Source: Rattus norvegicus
Taxonomy: Eukaryota; Chordata; Mammalia; Rodentia; Muridae
Assembly (NCBI RefSeq): GCF_036323735.1
Contig: NC_086034.1
Span: 30,558,439-30,622,438 of the forward strand
Length of the DNA: 64,000 bases
Reading direction: 5' to 3'
Made by a program: the position numbers and the translations under genes. The notes under the pieces are model-generated. The model was not told where the DNA came from. It was given only the letters and a program-made list of their open reading frames with translations, and did no database searches. Shown piece after piece: positions 32,996 through 45,451 of the stretch (its first letter is position 1; each line of letters begins with the position of its first letter).

Positions 32996-33856
32996 TAAGG
33001 GTAATACAATAGAGGTTTATAAAAACTGACTTCATTTAAATATCTCCAGACTTTTAGCTTAAAACTAAGTCAGTACTCGTTATGTGGAGGAAAAGTTCAC
33101 GCGAGGAGAGCAAGCTGAGAATATCACTGAGTGTGTTTCCAGTGGCATGTATTAGTCTCTACGGAGCCATGGGGGTACACTTGCTCTGGCTGCTCTATGT
33201 TTCAGCTACTTTTCTCTGCATGACCTTCCCAGCTCTGTCTCTGTTAGAATGGCTCTTCCCTCCCTCTGTCTCTCCTAGCAGCCTTCTACTTTTATCTTCT
33301 GTGGCTGCTGTCCTGTGTTTAAATGACATCAAAAAATTGTTGGCTGGTAATCTTTCTAACCTTTTCAGTTGCTATGCATTTATTACTGCAAGTTAGTCAA
33401 TGAACTGCCTAGCATGTATGACAATCATTTCCACTTTGCTAATGGACCTTTCTCAGGTTTACCTGGATAGTAAAGTGCCTTTGTGCGCCTATCCAGGGCT
33501 CTGAGTGAAGGTTCTAATATTCATGTTTTAATTTAACAATGCTGATTTATGTTAAGATACCACCTGAGTTTGCAACAATGTTCAAGACGTTCAATGCAAA
33601 AACCACTAAGCCATCAAAATGAATGCCATAGATGTGGTAAACATAGGATATGGGACGTTATAATATTTGTACATGGATGTATGCACTGATCTTTTTCTGT
33701 TGGATACAAAACAGAATGTTTAGAATTATAGGATATATAGAAACATAAGAAAAATAAATATATTGGTTGCAAAGAAACAAAGACTTGCTTTCTCTATAAT
33801 ATATTAAGATAGCTTAGATTTCTCTTCACAGCAGTTAATTCTTTGTTTTGTTTTTC
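32996..33856. other. Unrecognised sequence
   Basis: A 104-codon open frame at 33082-33396 is hydrophobic and Leu/Ser-rich, but pyrimidine-rich DNA on this strand produces such frames by chance. I see no start context, splice site or relative. Confidence 0.4.
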
Positions 33857-33857
33857 T

Positions 33858-33888
<31 letters not shown>

Positions 33889-33925
33889 GTTTCTCTTTGT
33901 CTCTCTCTCTCTCTCCTACCCCCAC

Positions 33926-33974
<49 letters not shown>
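33857..33974. repeat. (TC)n plus (GT)n microsatellite
   Basis: Interrupted TC repeats (33857-33915), a short C-rich bridge, then a pure GT block (33928-33974, 23 units). Confidence 0.95.
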
Positions 33975-33976
<2 letters not shown>

Positions 33977-35351
33977 TTGAATTACTAAGGTGGAGTGGTT
34001 TTCTCACTGAAAGAGGTAAGACAGGGAATTGTATTCCTGGTGAGAAAGCAACAGTTCTCTCCTTCTCTGCATGCATGAACCTCTGAAAGGTATCATTGTC
34101 CCGCAGCAATTATTTTGAACACTGAGTAGTATTAGTGAATTAGATCCACTTTTCCTTGTTTCCTACTGGCACTTAGCTGCATGTCGGCAGTGCCTTATTT
34201 AAAGCAGCGGGGCCAACTGTTTTTCATCTCACAAAGTATTCAAGTCAGAGCAAACTTTCCTAAGATTTCTCTTTTTCCCCCTTTATTTGCCAGGTGTCAC
34301 TTTGTGACTTTTCCTTTGTTACCTGAGAAGCATAATAATGACAGTTTGTACCATTCTGGTAAAAATAAGCTGAGGAAAAGTTAATCTCCGAATGTCCCAG
34401 TTTGTGATTTCTCCTCAGGTAACGTGGTATGAGACGAAGCAGCAGGCTCTAATGTCCATGAAATAAGAATCCTGGGAGCAGAGGAAACCCATTTCTAAGG
34501 ACAGTTGGAAACCGTTTGTCTGAGATACACCCACTTGGAATAAAAGATGCCACGTGGAGACACGGTTCAGAGAAGGAGATCCTTCTTTCTGTGGAACCTC
34601 ACACGGGCTGACAATCTTTTCATTCCGCAAGGCACAAAACAGAAGATGGAAGGTACTTTGTGTATAAACTGAGGACATGACTGTTTCATGGAATGAGGGA
34701 TTTTTATTGTGGCTGTGACAGGGAAAACAGCCAGAGAAAGAAGTATACTGAACACCAGACTAGTCAGGGCCAGGGTCACGTGTGAGAGGGGCAGGCAAGA
34801 ATATCAGGGGAAAAAGTATAAGGAGAGAACAGCATATGCAGCAAGATCAGGAGCAGGAATGAGGAACAGTACTGATAGTGAGAATTGCGGGTTTATAAGA
34901 AAGGTGAGTAGCTAGAGATGGAGAAGCACCAGGAGCCTGCTGTGTGAGCTTTGAAATGTATAACAAGTACTTAGGAATAAGGACTTCGGGAGCCTGCAGC
35001 TCAACCTGGACTTTGATATGCTAATAGACACCAAAGGTATATGTTAATTGGAGAGCCCTGGGTCCCTTTGTGCGCAGGTAAGGGATGTGATTCCGTTTGG
35101 ATACCTGAAAACCGGCTTCTAGAGTTCCTGTGGAATGCTGGCTTTTATCTAATCACCAGAAATCCTCCAATAGTCTTGGTTGCACTTATTTCTGCATATT
35201 TGGACTGCTTTGGAGTTTAGGGAACTGGAGTTTTATTTGGACCTGAGAGTTTGATCACATAACATAGCATGCCTTTTCATCAGGGATTCTGAAACAAGTC
35301 CATATGGTGGGAATGACAGAGGATCCTTATTCTTCTTAGGAGATAGTTGGC
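33975..35351. other. Unrecognised sequence
   Basis: Mostly unique-looking. 34700-34900 is purine-rich. No exon, RNA gene or named repeat can be supported. Confidence 0.4.
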
Positions 35352-35980
35352 TGAGTTCGGCCATCTTAGGAACAAAATCCACCTTGCTGACGGGATCAAA
35401 ACTGAGTTCATGTTCCCAGCTCTGGAACTCAGTTCCTACCCTGCTTCTTCAGCTGTTTCATGTTTGTCTATTAACCAATAAAGGACACAAAGGGGGAAAC
35501 TGCAGTTTTCCGGTTATCTGACTAAGGCATGCAAGTCATAAATGTGCTGTCTGTTTTGACCTAACTGACTTTGTTCCCTCATCGTTCTAAATTCCTGGGC
35601 TCATGGTTCAATCGACCACACGCAGCTTGCCTGCTGGCTCCTTTGCGCCTTTATCTCTTTAGTTTCCACGACAGAGTTCAGGTGGGGAACGTGAAAGCAA
35701 AAGCTGACTCAAGGACTGTGAGACCAGGTGACTCAGATAAGGCCCAGTCACCAGTGTTACCTGCCTTGCTTAACCCCTTATGTCAAAATATGACCGGCTA
35801 ATGCAACAGCGCTTCTCGCCTCCTCTTGCTTTGTGTTGCTATCTTTTAAAAATGTTGTCTCCTTTCATGGATGCGGTTCAGATCCCGAACTGGCTGCCTT
35901 CCTATGCACGCAGAAAATAAAGCTTTCATTTCAGGCCTCAGCCTCTCAAGTAAGTTTTCTCGGCTTCCACCCGGAACACA
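35352..35980 (+). repeat. Probable solo ERV LTR
   Basis: TGAGTTCGGCCATCTTAGG at the start, a GC-balanced U3-like region, TTTTAAAAATG as a weak TATA-like box (about 35846), GAAAATAAAGCTTTC as polyadenylation signal (35912-35926) and an end near GGAACACA. The layout and composition differ from the surrounding AT-rich DNA and fit a class I-type LTR. No primer-binding site follows and no target duplication is visible, so the boundaries are estimates. Confidence 0.5.
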
Positions 35981-37449
35981 ACATTCTCACTAAGAAATCA
36001 GCTGGTGCTTCAATTTCCACTTGATGTTCATTCTCGGCTATATTACAATGGAATACAGAAATTACCAGAATGCCTACGCATTCTCCCTCCTTCCCTATCC
36101 CTCCCTCCCTCTCTCTTTCCCCCACCCCCCTCTCCATTTTGCAGAGGTCCAGCTTCAGCCTGAGGAGGGTCCTGAGAAAGGGAGGAATGGGAAGGGCACT
36201 GATTCAGTAGTGACTCGGAGTCAGTAGTAGATGCAAACAGTCAGTTCAAGTGCTCTCTGTTCCCTGACGTTTCTCATCATTCTTTCTTCTTTTCCTTTCC
36301 AACCAGAAAGCCCGAGTCCAGTCTTTTATTTACTATTGCTACACCATAAAGGCTTTCATCCTTGTTAAAAATCATCCAAAATTCTCAAATTTATATAAAT
36401 GCTATGACTCCTGGATCAATAGACCCAATCCCCATTTCCTTAGAGCAGAAACTAAACACAGAACAAAAGCACATTTCCTATAGTCTTTACATAGCCTGTT
36501 CTTCATGGGTATCTGGACACAGCTCTTGTCGTTTCCTGGTACAGCAGGTAGCAGTCTTTAATAATTATTTTCATGTAAGAATAGAAAGGCGACAGACTAT
36601 GAAGATTAAAATGATTTCTCACAAAGTTTTAAAATTTCTGCAAGTACAGCAGCTAGTTCTCTGATATCTCTCTAGTCATTGTCATCTCCAACTCTTCAAA
36701 CAGCTAGAACAGAGGACTAACTTTGTACATGCTTCTACATCGCCTTTTAATTCTTTAATCTTCCTTTCCTCATCCTAACAATCCCATAGCCTTGCATTCT
36801 CTCCTTCTAATACTATTTATCCCTAAATCATATATAGATTCCTATTGTTTCTATCCACGCCTTTTCTTCTTGAGGCCACTTTAATTCTCTATCCTTGATC
36901 TACCCAAGTTCACCCTGACTAATTAATACAGCAGTCATTGGACTACAGTGTACATGTTTCCAAATGATTCCAAATTCAAGGCCAAGTTTGGCAATGCACT
37001 GTGTCTACAAAGGACCATGTAGGTTTTAATGGCCTCTGTGGGTATGTTGTCTAGATCCTTCCCATAGCCCTAAGGGGTAAGCAGAGGGCCTGTTTCTCAT
37101 CCTCCACAGCCTCATGACCATCTCCATTCCTCATTCCTGAGAAGTGCATCTGTTTCATTTACTACAGCATGCTTAGCTCTGAGTAATAGGGGAAATATAT
37201 TTCCCAAAAAGAAAGATTGAAAGTAAAGTAGTAAAAACAAGCAGATCAGTTTCAAGACAACAGCAACCATCAGCACATGTAGAGATCATGGATCATGTTG
37301 ATCAGGGATCAACAGCCTGGTAATGCTCTCAAGATCACCCCACACCCCGTATTCAGCCATGCCAGACCTACAGACGAGCATATTCCTGTATATATGTAAG
37401 CAGGGACCAGAATTTAATACAGCATCTCCGTCAGTCTTTTGTACTCTAT
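35981..37449. other. Unrecognised sequence with pyrimidine tract
   Basis: A (CCCT)-rich pyrimidine tract lies at 36078-36135. A 100-codon open frame at 36362-36664 has no domain. Nothing else recognised. Confidence 0.4.
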
Positions 37450-37570
37450 TCTTTGAGAAGGGGACTTTCAGAGGGTCTGGAGCTCACTGATTCTGTTAGA
37501 CTAGATTACAAGTAGCACAGTGTCTCCTCCATTGTCTGGTATTGAGGTTATAGGCATATGCCACCATGGT
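37450..37570. repeat. Diverged rodent SINE-like fragment (name uncertain)
   Basis: GAGGGTCTGGAGCTCACTGATTCTGTTAGACTAG and GTATTGAGGTTATAGGCATATGCCACCATGG follow the same dispersed repeat as at 31540-31690. Confidence 0.45.
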
Positions 37571-37624
37571 TCTCATATGATGGGTAGGTTTACCTGGTCC
37601 AGCCTCCCAATCATGCTTCTTATT

Positions 37625-37690
37625 TGTTTTGTTCTTTGAGAAAAGGTTCCACTATATAGTTCTGGCTGTCCTGGAACTCACCATGACTAC
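37625..37690 (-). repeat. B1 SINE fragment
   Basis: TTTGAGAAAAGGTTCCACTATATAGTTCTGGCTGTCCTGGAACTCAC is the complement of an internal B1 segment. About 65 bp survive. Confidence 0.65.
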
Positions 37691-38129
37691 ATTATATTAT
37701 AAATTGTTTGTTATAAGTATATTTTATATTTGTGTATTTATAATATATAGTTTATAGATGTAAGCATATAATTATGTATATATTATACACTGAGGTAATA
37801 TTCACTAAATATTCATACAATAAATAATAAACAGGCATCCTGTTTATATGTTATATGTATGCTTAAGTATATTTGGAATTCAATAAATGTTAAATTAGCT
37901 GTTGGGAGTGTTCTAGGTAGACTAATGGGACAGCAGCTTGACTGGACTGAAGAGTAAGGTCAACTGTAGATTTTATTGATAACATGCACAAGGGAATATG
38001 AACTGATTTGCTCACAATACAGAAAACAATGACCTCAAACCAAATCCTGAAGACAAATAGAGATAACAGCCCCGTGTGTAAATAGATAAAGGATGAAAGG
38101 TAGAATTCGCCACTTGGGCAGATTTTTTT
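37691..38129. other. AT-rich unrecognised sequence
   Basis: 37695-37880 is almost pure A/T with ATATA repeats; the rest carries no signal. Confidence 0.4.
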
Positions 38130-38215
38130 TCTAGTTCTAGTATCAAACCAATGTTCTTGTGCATATTAGGCAGGTCCTTTGTACAGAACTAAATCTCTAC
38201 CTCAGTGAGCATGTG
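38130..38215 (-). repeat. Old B4/ID-type SINE fragment
   Basis: TTCTAGTATCAAACCAATGTTCTTGTGCATATTAGGCAGGTCC and ACTAAATCTCTACCTCAGTGAG are the complement of a diverged B4/ID head (tRNA-like part). Confidence 0.5.
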
Positions 38216-38393
38216 GTGTTGGAGATATAAGGATAAATTGAGTGTAATCATCCAAACTTTATCCTTCCATGTAGATGTCCACCACCATTAAGCCATTTCT
38301 GTATCCAGATATAGAGTATTGAAGACACAGTATTTAAGTAAATATCATTGTGAAATCAAAATGGTGTCTTAAATCTTATCAATTATGATGTCT
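38216..38393. other. Unrecognised sequence
   Basis: Short gap with no signal. Confidence 0.4.
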
Positions 38394-38475
38394 ACTTCTT
38401 GGAATTCATTTGCTCTTAGCTTTTAACTTCTTGGAATTCATTTGCTCTTAGCTTTTAACTTCTTGGAATTCATAT
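38394..38475. repeat. 32-bp minisatellite, 2.5 copies
   Basis: ACTTCTTGGAATTCATTTGC followed by TCTTAGCTTTTA is repeated exactly at 38394-38425 and 38426-38457, with a partial third copy to 38475. Identity between units is perfect, so the duplication is recent. Confidence 0.95.
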
Positions 38476-38571
38476 AAATCCTTGCTGGTTTCAACATTAT
38501 ATGCTAACAAGTTACTGGTTTTCAATAATTGTTATCAATTCAGTTTTTATTTACATGTTTGTGTGCACACA

Positions 38572-38573
<2 letters not shown>

Positions 38574-38608
<35 letters not shown>
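38574..38608. repeat. (GT)n microsatellite
   Basis: 17 GT units, followed by TAGTGTGTGC. Confidence 0.95.
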
Positions 38609-38609
<1 letters not shown>

Positions 38610-38610
<1 letters not shown>

Positions 38611-38830
38611 TGTGTGCTTTTGTTCATACAAGTCTGGAGACTAGAGACCTACATTGGAGTGTTTGTCTTTTGATCTGCATATATTATTCAAGAGGCAGTG
38701 TATTTCACTGAACCCAGAGCTGGCTGATTTGGCAAGACTAATTTATCATGGATCCACAGGGACCTGTCAGTCATCAGCCTGTAGCTCTGGTGTTACTGGT
38801 ATTTTTATACAGGTGTTGGGGATTTGAACA
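38610..38830. repeat. Diverged rodent SINE-like fragment (name uncertain)
   Basis: CAAGTCTGGAGACTAGAGACC, CACTGAACCCAGAGCTGGCTGATTTGGC and GTGTTGGGGATTTGAACAGAGG keep the order of the repeat also seen at 21700, 31540 and 37450. Confidence 0.45.
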
Positions 38831-38868
38831 GAGGATTTCAAGCTGGTGCAGCCCTTTAAGCCATGTAA

Positions 38869-38869
<1 letters not shown>

Positions 38870-38927
<58 letters not shown>

Positions 38928-38934
38928 GCAGCAT
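38870..38934. repeat. Compound trinucleotide (ATC)n(AGC)n
   Basis: About 12 pure ATC units run directly into 9 pure CAG/AGC units. In one frame this gives poly-Ser/poly-Ala and in the other poly-Ala/poly-Asp, but neither open frame (38748-38993 plus, 38774-38980 minus) is a gene. Long and pure, so probably polymorphic. Confidence 0.95.
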
Positions 38935-38994
38935 CTTTATATCCCTTTCTTTTCATTGAACTGTACTTTGATGTTGACAATGAAAGAAAATAAG

Positions 38995-39645
38995 GATACT
39001 TTCAAGCTTGTCCCTCACCAGTTGCAGCACTTGGGAATGAGAGCCCTGCACATCACCTGGACAGCACAGTAGAGCTGACCCTGGTGGCAGTGTCATGGGT
39101 GAGCCAGCCCCAAGAGCAAGGGAATGAGATCTGCCCTTTTCTGACTGATCACTGGATGGGTTAGCATGGGGGTAGAGATTGAGAGCTTGTGATGGTAGCA
39201 TGGGTGTCAGAGCTGGAAGGCTGAGCAGCTCAGTTATCATCCAGGCCCAGATTCAGGGTTTTGAGTGGAGCCATCTTAACATCTGTTCCATCTACAAACT
39301 GCTGAAGAGTGTGAAGGGGCCAGTCCTACAGATCCAAAGCTGCAGGATCTTCATGACACAGGGCAACAACAGGATATCTGAGGGATGTCCTGGTGAGGAT
39401 CCAACATTGATAGTGTAGCAGAAGCCAGAGGGCTTGCACGAGACCAACGACTTATTAAATGAATGTGTGAACAAACACTGCAGCTTCCACAAGGTTTTTT
39501 TTTTTTTTTTTTTTTTTTTCCGGGGAGGAGGTTGCAAGGGTGAGGACAGGTATGAGGGAAGGGGGAAATATGTGGGATTTGGGGGCAAGATGTGAAATTC
39601 ACAAAGAATCAATACGGAGTTAAATAAAACAAGATATTCGCAGAA
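38995..39645 (+). repeat. Rodent retroposon-like repeat, 3' part (name uncertain)
   Basis: CACCTGGACAGCACAGTAGAGC, CCAGATTCAGGGTTTTGAGTGG, GCAACAACAGGATATCTGAGG and TGTGAAATTCACAAAGAATC occur in the order of a known rodent repeat. It contains a 25-T run (39495-39519). It ends in an AATAAA-like, A-rich region (39605-39640). It may be the 3' part of the family at 22600-24230. Confidence 0.5.
39495..39519. repeat. Poly-T run, 25 bases
   Basis: Pure T homopolymer inside the preceding repeat. Confidence 0.95.
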
Positions 39646-40489
39646 ATGAAGAATATACAACTGATAATAAGAAACTATAATTATGATGTATATATCTTAA
39701 ACTATGTTAGTTTTATGATTTTAAATTTTATTTTGTATTTAGAAGTAGTTTGTTATTAGTAAGCTGCTTGGATCCCAGATTATTCAGTCATGTAATTTTA
39801 CGGATGAAACAAATACATGAGAAAAATCAATGTTCTTGTTCTTTCCTAAAAGTAAAAGTATCAATAAGTTTGAAGATGAGTATCTATTTTAGTTCAGACT
39901 TGTATTCAACTTTTAAAGCTAACTCTTTAGTGTTCAGTTCACCTCACCAAAGGACCAAGGAGTTTATACTATCTTGAAAGCTTCAAATTTTGTTTCTGTT
40001 CTCTTTTCCAAAATTATTTTCTCTTAGCGCCTTCATCTTCTACATCCTTTCTTCCAAATTGTGTTTTCTTACCTTGCGAGCTTCCCTTTTTTTTCTACTT
40101 GTTTTTGTTTCAAAACATATAGTCTAAAATTCATGAGGTACCAAAACAGGGAATGAAAAAGTAAAGACACTGAAATAGACATATGTGCACATGCACACAT
40201 GCACACATAGACACATACACACTCATGCACACACGCACACATCATTTGTTTCTCCTTTAATCCTGTGTTAAAATTCCTTCATCGATGATCAAATATCCTC
40301 ATGATTCCGCTAGTTTACTCTGACCTGACATCATCAACACTCTTTCTAGGATAGAATAAATACTAATGTGTGCAGTAGATTTTACAAGTCTGAGCCACAT
40401 TGTTTCTTTGCTTCATGTTGCCCACAAATGAAGTACAACTATTTTAAAAGTCCTCTTCGTTATTGTCTTCTTCATGAATTTTTTTATTA
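39646..40489. other. Unrecognised AT-rich sequence
   Basis: A CA-rich patch with ACACATGCACAC units is at 40180-40245. Nothing else is recognised. Confidence 0.4.
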
Positions 40490-40605
40490 TGTGGAATAGG
40501 CTGTGTCCCTTATCTTCCCTGTAGCCCAAGCTGCCCTCTACCTCTTGATGTTCTGCCTCAGCCTCTCTACTTCTATGATTATAGCATTACTCCATGGTGT
40601 TTTTT
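40490..40605 (-). repeat. B1 SINE, diverged
   Basis: AATAGGCTGTGTCCCTTATC, CCTGTAGCCCAAGCTGCCC, GTTCTGCCTCAGCCTCTCTACTTCTATGATTATAGCATTAC follow the complement of B1 across most of its length, with many substitutions. Confidence 0.6.
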
Positions 40606-43600
40606 CCCTTAAACTTGGAGTCCTGTCTCTGAATTAAAAGAAAACCTCATGTGATAAACAGTTTGCTGTTATTTACAGTACTGATGTCCTCAAGCCCAAT
40701 AATAGCAACTAGAAGAAATCCTACAGAAAAAATAACATGTTATATAAGAGTGTCTTTATCTACTAATACTGAATAAAACTATCATCATCATAAAATATTA
40801 AGTTTAATAATAACAATATTATCATGACTGATAGATAGTAGGAATTTTATGAAGCCCATAGCATGGAAAGTGTTTTCTAAGAATTAAGCTATACCTAGCA
40901 ACCACAAAAATGTGATGAATTCTATTTCACAGTAATTAAATCTTCTGTTTGCCAGAAAAAAGCATACATATAATTAGAAGAGGGGAACACACTAAACCAA
41001 TATGTTTTCAAGTCAGCATAGAGCTAACCCATCAACATATACATTCAAAGAGGTCACAGGAGTAAGAGGCGATATCAAGCCATATATGAGGAAGTGACAT
41101 TAAGGAAAAAGTAATGTAAAACTTAATAAGTAATGGGATTGTAAGCCTTTCAGAATAGGAGAAAATACGTTTTGAAATTAAAATAAATTTCACATAAATT
41201 TCCAATAGATAAAAAGAGACATGAAAGTTAAAAGTACATAGATTTTTGATGATAAAATTAATTTTTGAGTAAATGGAAAGACTATGACAGGGATTGCAAA
41301 GAAGGGACAGTAGAGAGAAATGATGTGATTATATTTTAACCAAATCTAAAGGTACAGAAAATTATTAAAAGGTAATACATCAAAGTCCTTCCCATAAAGG
41401 GAAAATTAAATGAACGTGAATATAAATTGAAAATACACATTTCTGAAATCACTTAAGTAACATAAAAGCACAAGCCACAAGCATGAAAGGAACCTTGCAT
41501 GCTCTGGTGACACTAAGTCTAGAATACTAAGTAAATGGGGTTGTAACTTTCAATGATAAGTATAAACAGAAATTTGTTGGGAAAGTACATCTAATTGTAT
41601 CACATGTGAGATTCAGAAGAAATGGAGGTTTTCATAGAGATGGGAGTGAGAATGGTTACAGTTTGTAGCAAACTGTAATTTAGGGAACTTTAGGAACATG
41701 TTTAATAATTTAACTCTATGAGGTCCTAAACACTGGCTCAGGAGGTCTGCACAGAGTGTTAAGTCTAGATTATAACAATTCCAAATTCGAAACAGTGTAC
41801 ATACCAGTCTACAGAAGCAAAGATAAATAAACTGTGACATCCTAATCCAATGAGTACAATAAATAAAAGGTAAACACCACAAGGACATAGGTGGATCTCA
41901 AAATAACCCTGAACCAAAGACATTTAACACAGTAGACTGACCAAGGTGACCTTATTCTGTTTATATAAAAACTCAAGTCTAGGCCAAAATGTGTGGAATG
42001 CAAAATAATAAAACCAAATGCACATAGGATAAGTAGCAAGTACAGTTATTATCTTTAGCAGCTATCAGACATCTGAGATTGGGAACCATTTTTTTTCTAC
42101 TTTACCTTTAGTATGCACTGCAAGTCGTGTTCATAATAATTCCAATGGAATATCTGATATCTTCAATATGTTATCGAAATCTAATCATTGAATTGTCTAT
42201 AATCTAATGTTTCAGGTTTGTGGGCAAGATGATTGCTGGACAAAGGTGTTATGCTTGTCACTAGCACCATCTCCTAAGAGTGCCTGCTATTAGTGTTGAA
42301 GCTCTATAAAGCTCTCTAAAAACTGTATCCACTTACTCAATAGATAGTAATGACTACGATGAGCACAGAGTGACCCCCATTCCTCCCTAAGTTTGCTACA
42401 GGAAGGGGAACAGGTAAGAAACCAACAATGAGAAGCTATTCCAGGGCGCTAAATAATCACTAATCATGATTCTGTTTACTACAGCGCAGTGCTAGCTTTA
42501 CAAAATTGGCAAGGACAAAAAAACCTGTTAGAACGCACTGCTCCAATGAAATTAGGAGAGGCTGATATTCACAAATATCTAATGAGACTATAAGATGATA
42601 CGAGTTAAATTTTGATTACTTCAAATTAAAAAATAGTTAAGATTCCAGGTTTATCATGGTGAATCTTGGGAAGCCTAAGTCTTGCACAGGTATCCATCTT
42701 GATATGTGTTCTTGGCTTTAATGATGCTTCTGTACCTGGATGGCAGTGTTTCATAACAATCTTACCCATTCTGCAGCCTGGAAATTCTGCTTGTCCTGAC
42801 TTCTGAATGCCCCCTGTGCTTGGGGACTAGTGAATGAGTAAAGATGCCTATTTAAGGAATAAAGAGATGGCTACCATCATTTCCCTAAGTCAACACAACA
42901 GACTGCCTATATATTAATGTTTCTACTCAGCGATTACTGCTGCTTCCTCCCAGGGCAATGAAGAGCTCCCTTAGCATAGGGTTCCAGTTCAGGCAGAGCC
43001 TCATTTTTGGTCAAGGTGCTAAGAATAAGTAACAGGTGAGAGTATTCATCGTTGAATAGGGCATCTATAAACTAAGAATCTTGAAGTAAAAAAAAAAAAA
43101 CGTATCTAGTTAAAGTTCTAAAAATGCTGAAATGTGAAATCAGAATATAAAGTACCTTGGCTTGATACAATGATTTGGGTTTACAGAAAAGGGAAGCCTG
43201 ACACTACTGATCTTTATGATATCTTTATTTGTATTCTAAAAAAAGGAAGAAAAATGTCAAAACAACTTTGTTGTTTTATGCCTATTGCATCTGTTTTCTT
43301 ATTACCCAGAAAAATGAGTTCATTATCAAATTCTTTGGTTAACAACCTGTCACCCACAGCACATTGGGAGTGCTTATGTACAGCTTATGTTAAACAGACT
43401 CATGAAAAACCTTTAAAAGTCATATTTACTCTTAATGTTAAGAAAAGCTTCTCAAAGTTTTAATGTATAGAAAGTCCTGCATTTCCACTTTGAAGACTGT
43501 TTTGTACACCCAAGTGCTTTCTTAAGAAGCTTTGAGTCTGATCATAATGAAATCATATAGCAAATCTTAATGTAAAACTTAATGTTGCAAAGTTTTTCAT

Positions 43601-44622
43601 ACCCCAAAGCTATTAAATATGGTACATTTAAAACCACCATTAAGTCCATTTTACACCCCAATAAAGCAGCCTAGATAATCAAATGCAGTCAAATCATTAC
43701 TCGCTCTCATTAGCACTGGATGGTTAGTGAGCAAAATGTGGTTTGATTTTTGCCATTTGAGAAAGTGGATAGGAATTAAAGATCTAGCCAATGGGACAGA
43801 CATATTTTTCTCCTAAACATGAAGTCAATGAATCTTCAGATTCCATATAGAGTAGCTTGGAACTTAATGTGGTATAGCAGTTTATCAGAGATGGAGGGGA
43901 CCTTTCTTTGGAAAGAAGTTCCACATTTGCAATTGGAAGAAATGGTCAATGGCTCTGAGGAATTAGGAACATACACAAGAGCACTAGATCCCATCTCTAC
44001 ATGGTTTTAAATACAACAGAAGCGAGGACACTGCATAGTCTGAATGGGCACCGGATTTACCTGGGTCTGAAAATAGGAAAAAAATGAGCAAAATGAGAAA
44101 CCTGAGATTATTTCAAAATATAATTTATCATATCAGAGGGAACAAAGTGTGGAGTGAAAAATGTAAGTCTTCAGAGGAAGCATGTGCATGTAGCTGAGAA
44201 GAAGTTAAAATCCTGAACATAGAAAGAACTGAGAAAAAGAATAACTGAAACAAGCTAACACCATATAACTCAATTACTAAAATGCAAGTGGCGCATTGGT
44301 CCATATCACTGTACAAATCTGAGCAATGAGATACAGCCTCAGCCCAGTAAAACGCCTGGTACCAAAAAGCCAAACACAGGCAGGTGGAACAAAAGCGGGA
44401 GAAGATGAAGCCATGCCCCTGGCAAGAAGGAAAGAAAATAAGTATGGTCAGTCATGAAAACCAGTGTGGTTCCTCCAAATATTGGAAACTGCAGTGTTTA
44501 TTTAATATTTTATTGCTTTGGTTGCTGATTTTTCTCTTTAATGAAGAAGCAGAAAAGTAGTTGAGTGAAATCACATTTTTTGTGATTGTTTCTGCCTACA
44601 CACACATACAAACCACATGTTA
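40606..44622. other. Unrecognised AT-rich 4-kb stretch
   Basis: The longest stretch in the window without a repeat I can name. It is AT-rich and several short open frames carry no domain (for example 43134-43463 and 41613-41888). An A-run lies at 43088-43101. Old, fully eroded transposons are likely but cannot be shown by eye. Confidence 0.4.

Positions 44623-44691
<69 letters not shown>
44623..44691. repeat. (TCTA)n microsatellite
   Basis: About 17 tetranucleotide units, pure until a final TGTCTC. Likely highly variable in length. Confidence 0.95.
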
Positions 44692-44990
44692 GTCTCTCTA
44701 TATAAAAAGACCATATATAAATAAAATTTTAGATATTTAATATGTATATATAATATGTATGTATAAATAGAATATGTATATATAAAGATGAAATGTATAA
44801 GAAAAAAGAAAGAAGAAAATAAATATATAAATATATAATTAAATATATTTATATAATTGTATAAATATATGTATGTAATATAATATTTAATAAATAATAC
44901 ATAGTAACACAATATACCATATATAATATATAGTATATTATTATATATTATTTATATAATATATTATATGTAAAATATATTTGTTTATTG
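44692..44990. other. AT-rich low-complexity sequence
   Basis: ATATA-type repeats dominate; Tyr/Ile-rich frames over it are noise. Confidence 0.8.
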
Positions 44991-45044
44991 AGAAAAATGC
45001 CATGTTGTTTACAATTAATGAATTTTAGCATTATTAGTGTAATT

Positions 45045-45234
45045 CAAAATTCTTAATGATAAAACTTCTGGACAAATTAGGAATAGGAGGAATGTAGTAA
45101 CATGATAAAGGACTCAGCCAACATCCTATCAAACGAGGGAAAGCGTTTGTTCTATGGAACAGAACAATTAATTGATGCCTACTTTCACCCTCATCACCAA
45201 AATGCCGATAATTTATAACCAGAGTAGTCAGTAA
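45045..45234 (+). mobile_element. Old L1 ORF2 fragment
   Basis: TGATAAAACTTCTGGACAAATTAGGAATAGGAGG, AGCCAACATCCTATCAAACG and CTACTTTCACCCTCATCACC match the reverse-transcriptase region of an old mammalian L1 with small indels. The next L1 codons, rich in AAAGAAA, pass directly into the GAAA microsatellite that follows. Confidence 0.65.
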
Positions 45235-45362
45235 AAGAAAGAAAGAAAGAAAGAAAGAAAGAGAGAAAAGAGAGAAAGAAAGAAAGAGAGAGAAAGAAAG
45301 AAAGGAGGCGGAGAAGGAGGCAGGGAAAGGGAAGGAAGGAGAGAGAGGAAAAGAAAGATGGA
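45235..45362. repeat. (GAAA)n / purine tract
   Basis: GAAA units, then GAGA and GGAGG variants, uninterrupted purine for about 110 bases. It appears to have grown from the A/G-rich codons of the adjoining L1 fragment. Confidence 0.9.
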
Positions 45363-45399
45363 AAAGGACACACACATATAGAAAGACATCTTGTGTAGT

Positions 45400-45402
<3 letters not shown>

Positions 45403-45447
<45 letters not shown>
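45403..45447. repeat. (GA)n microsatellite
   Basis: About 22 GA units followed by GA-rich DNA to 45463. Confidence 0.95.

Positions 45448-45451
<4 letters not shown>

Noticed and set aside
33082..33396. 104-codon hydrophobic open frame as a possible small membrane protein
   Set aside because: Pyrimidine-rich DNA gives such frames by chance; no start context, relatives or exon signals.
38748..38993. Open frame with poly-Ser and poly-Ala, resembling a homopolymer-rich regulator
   Set aside because: The homopolymers are the ATC/AGC microsatellite; flanking residues show no domain and sit in repeat DNA.
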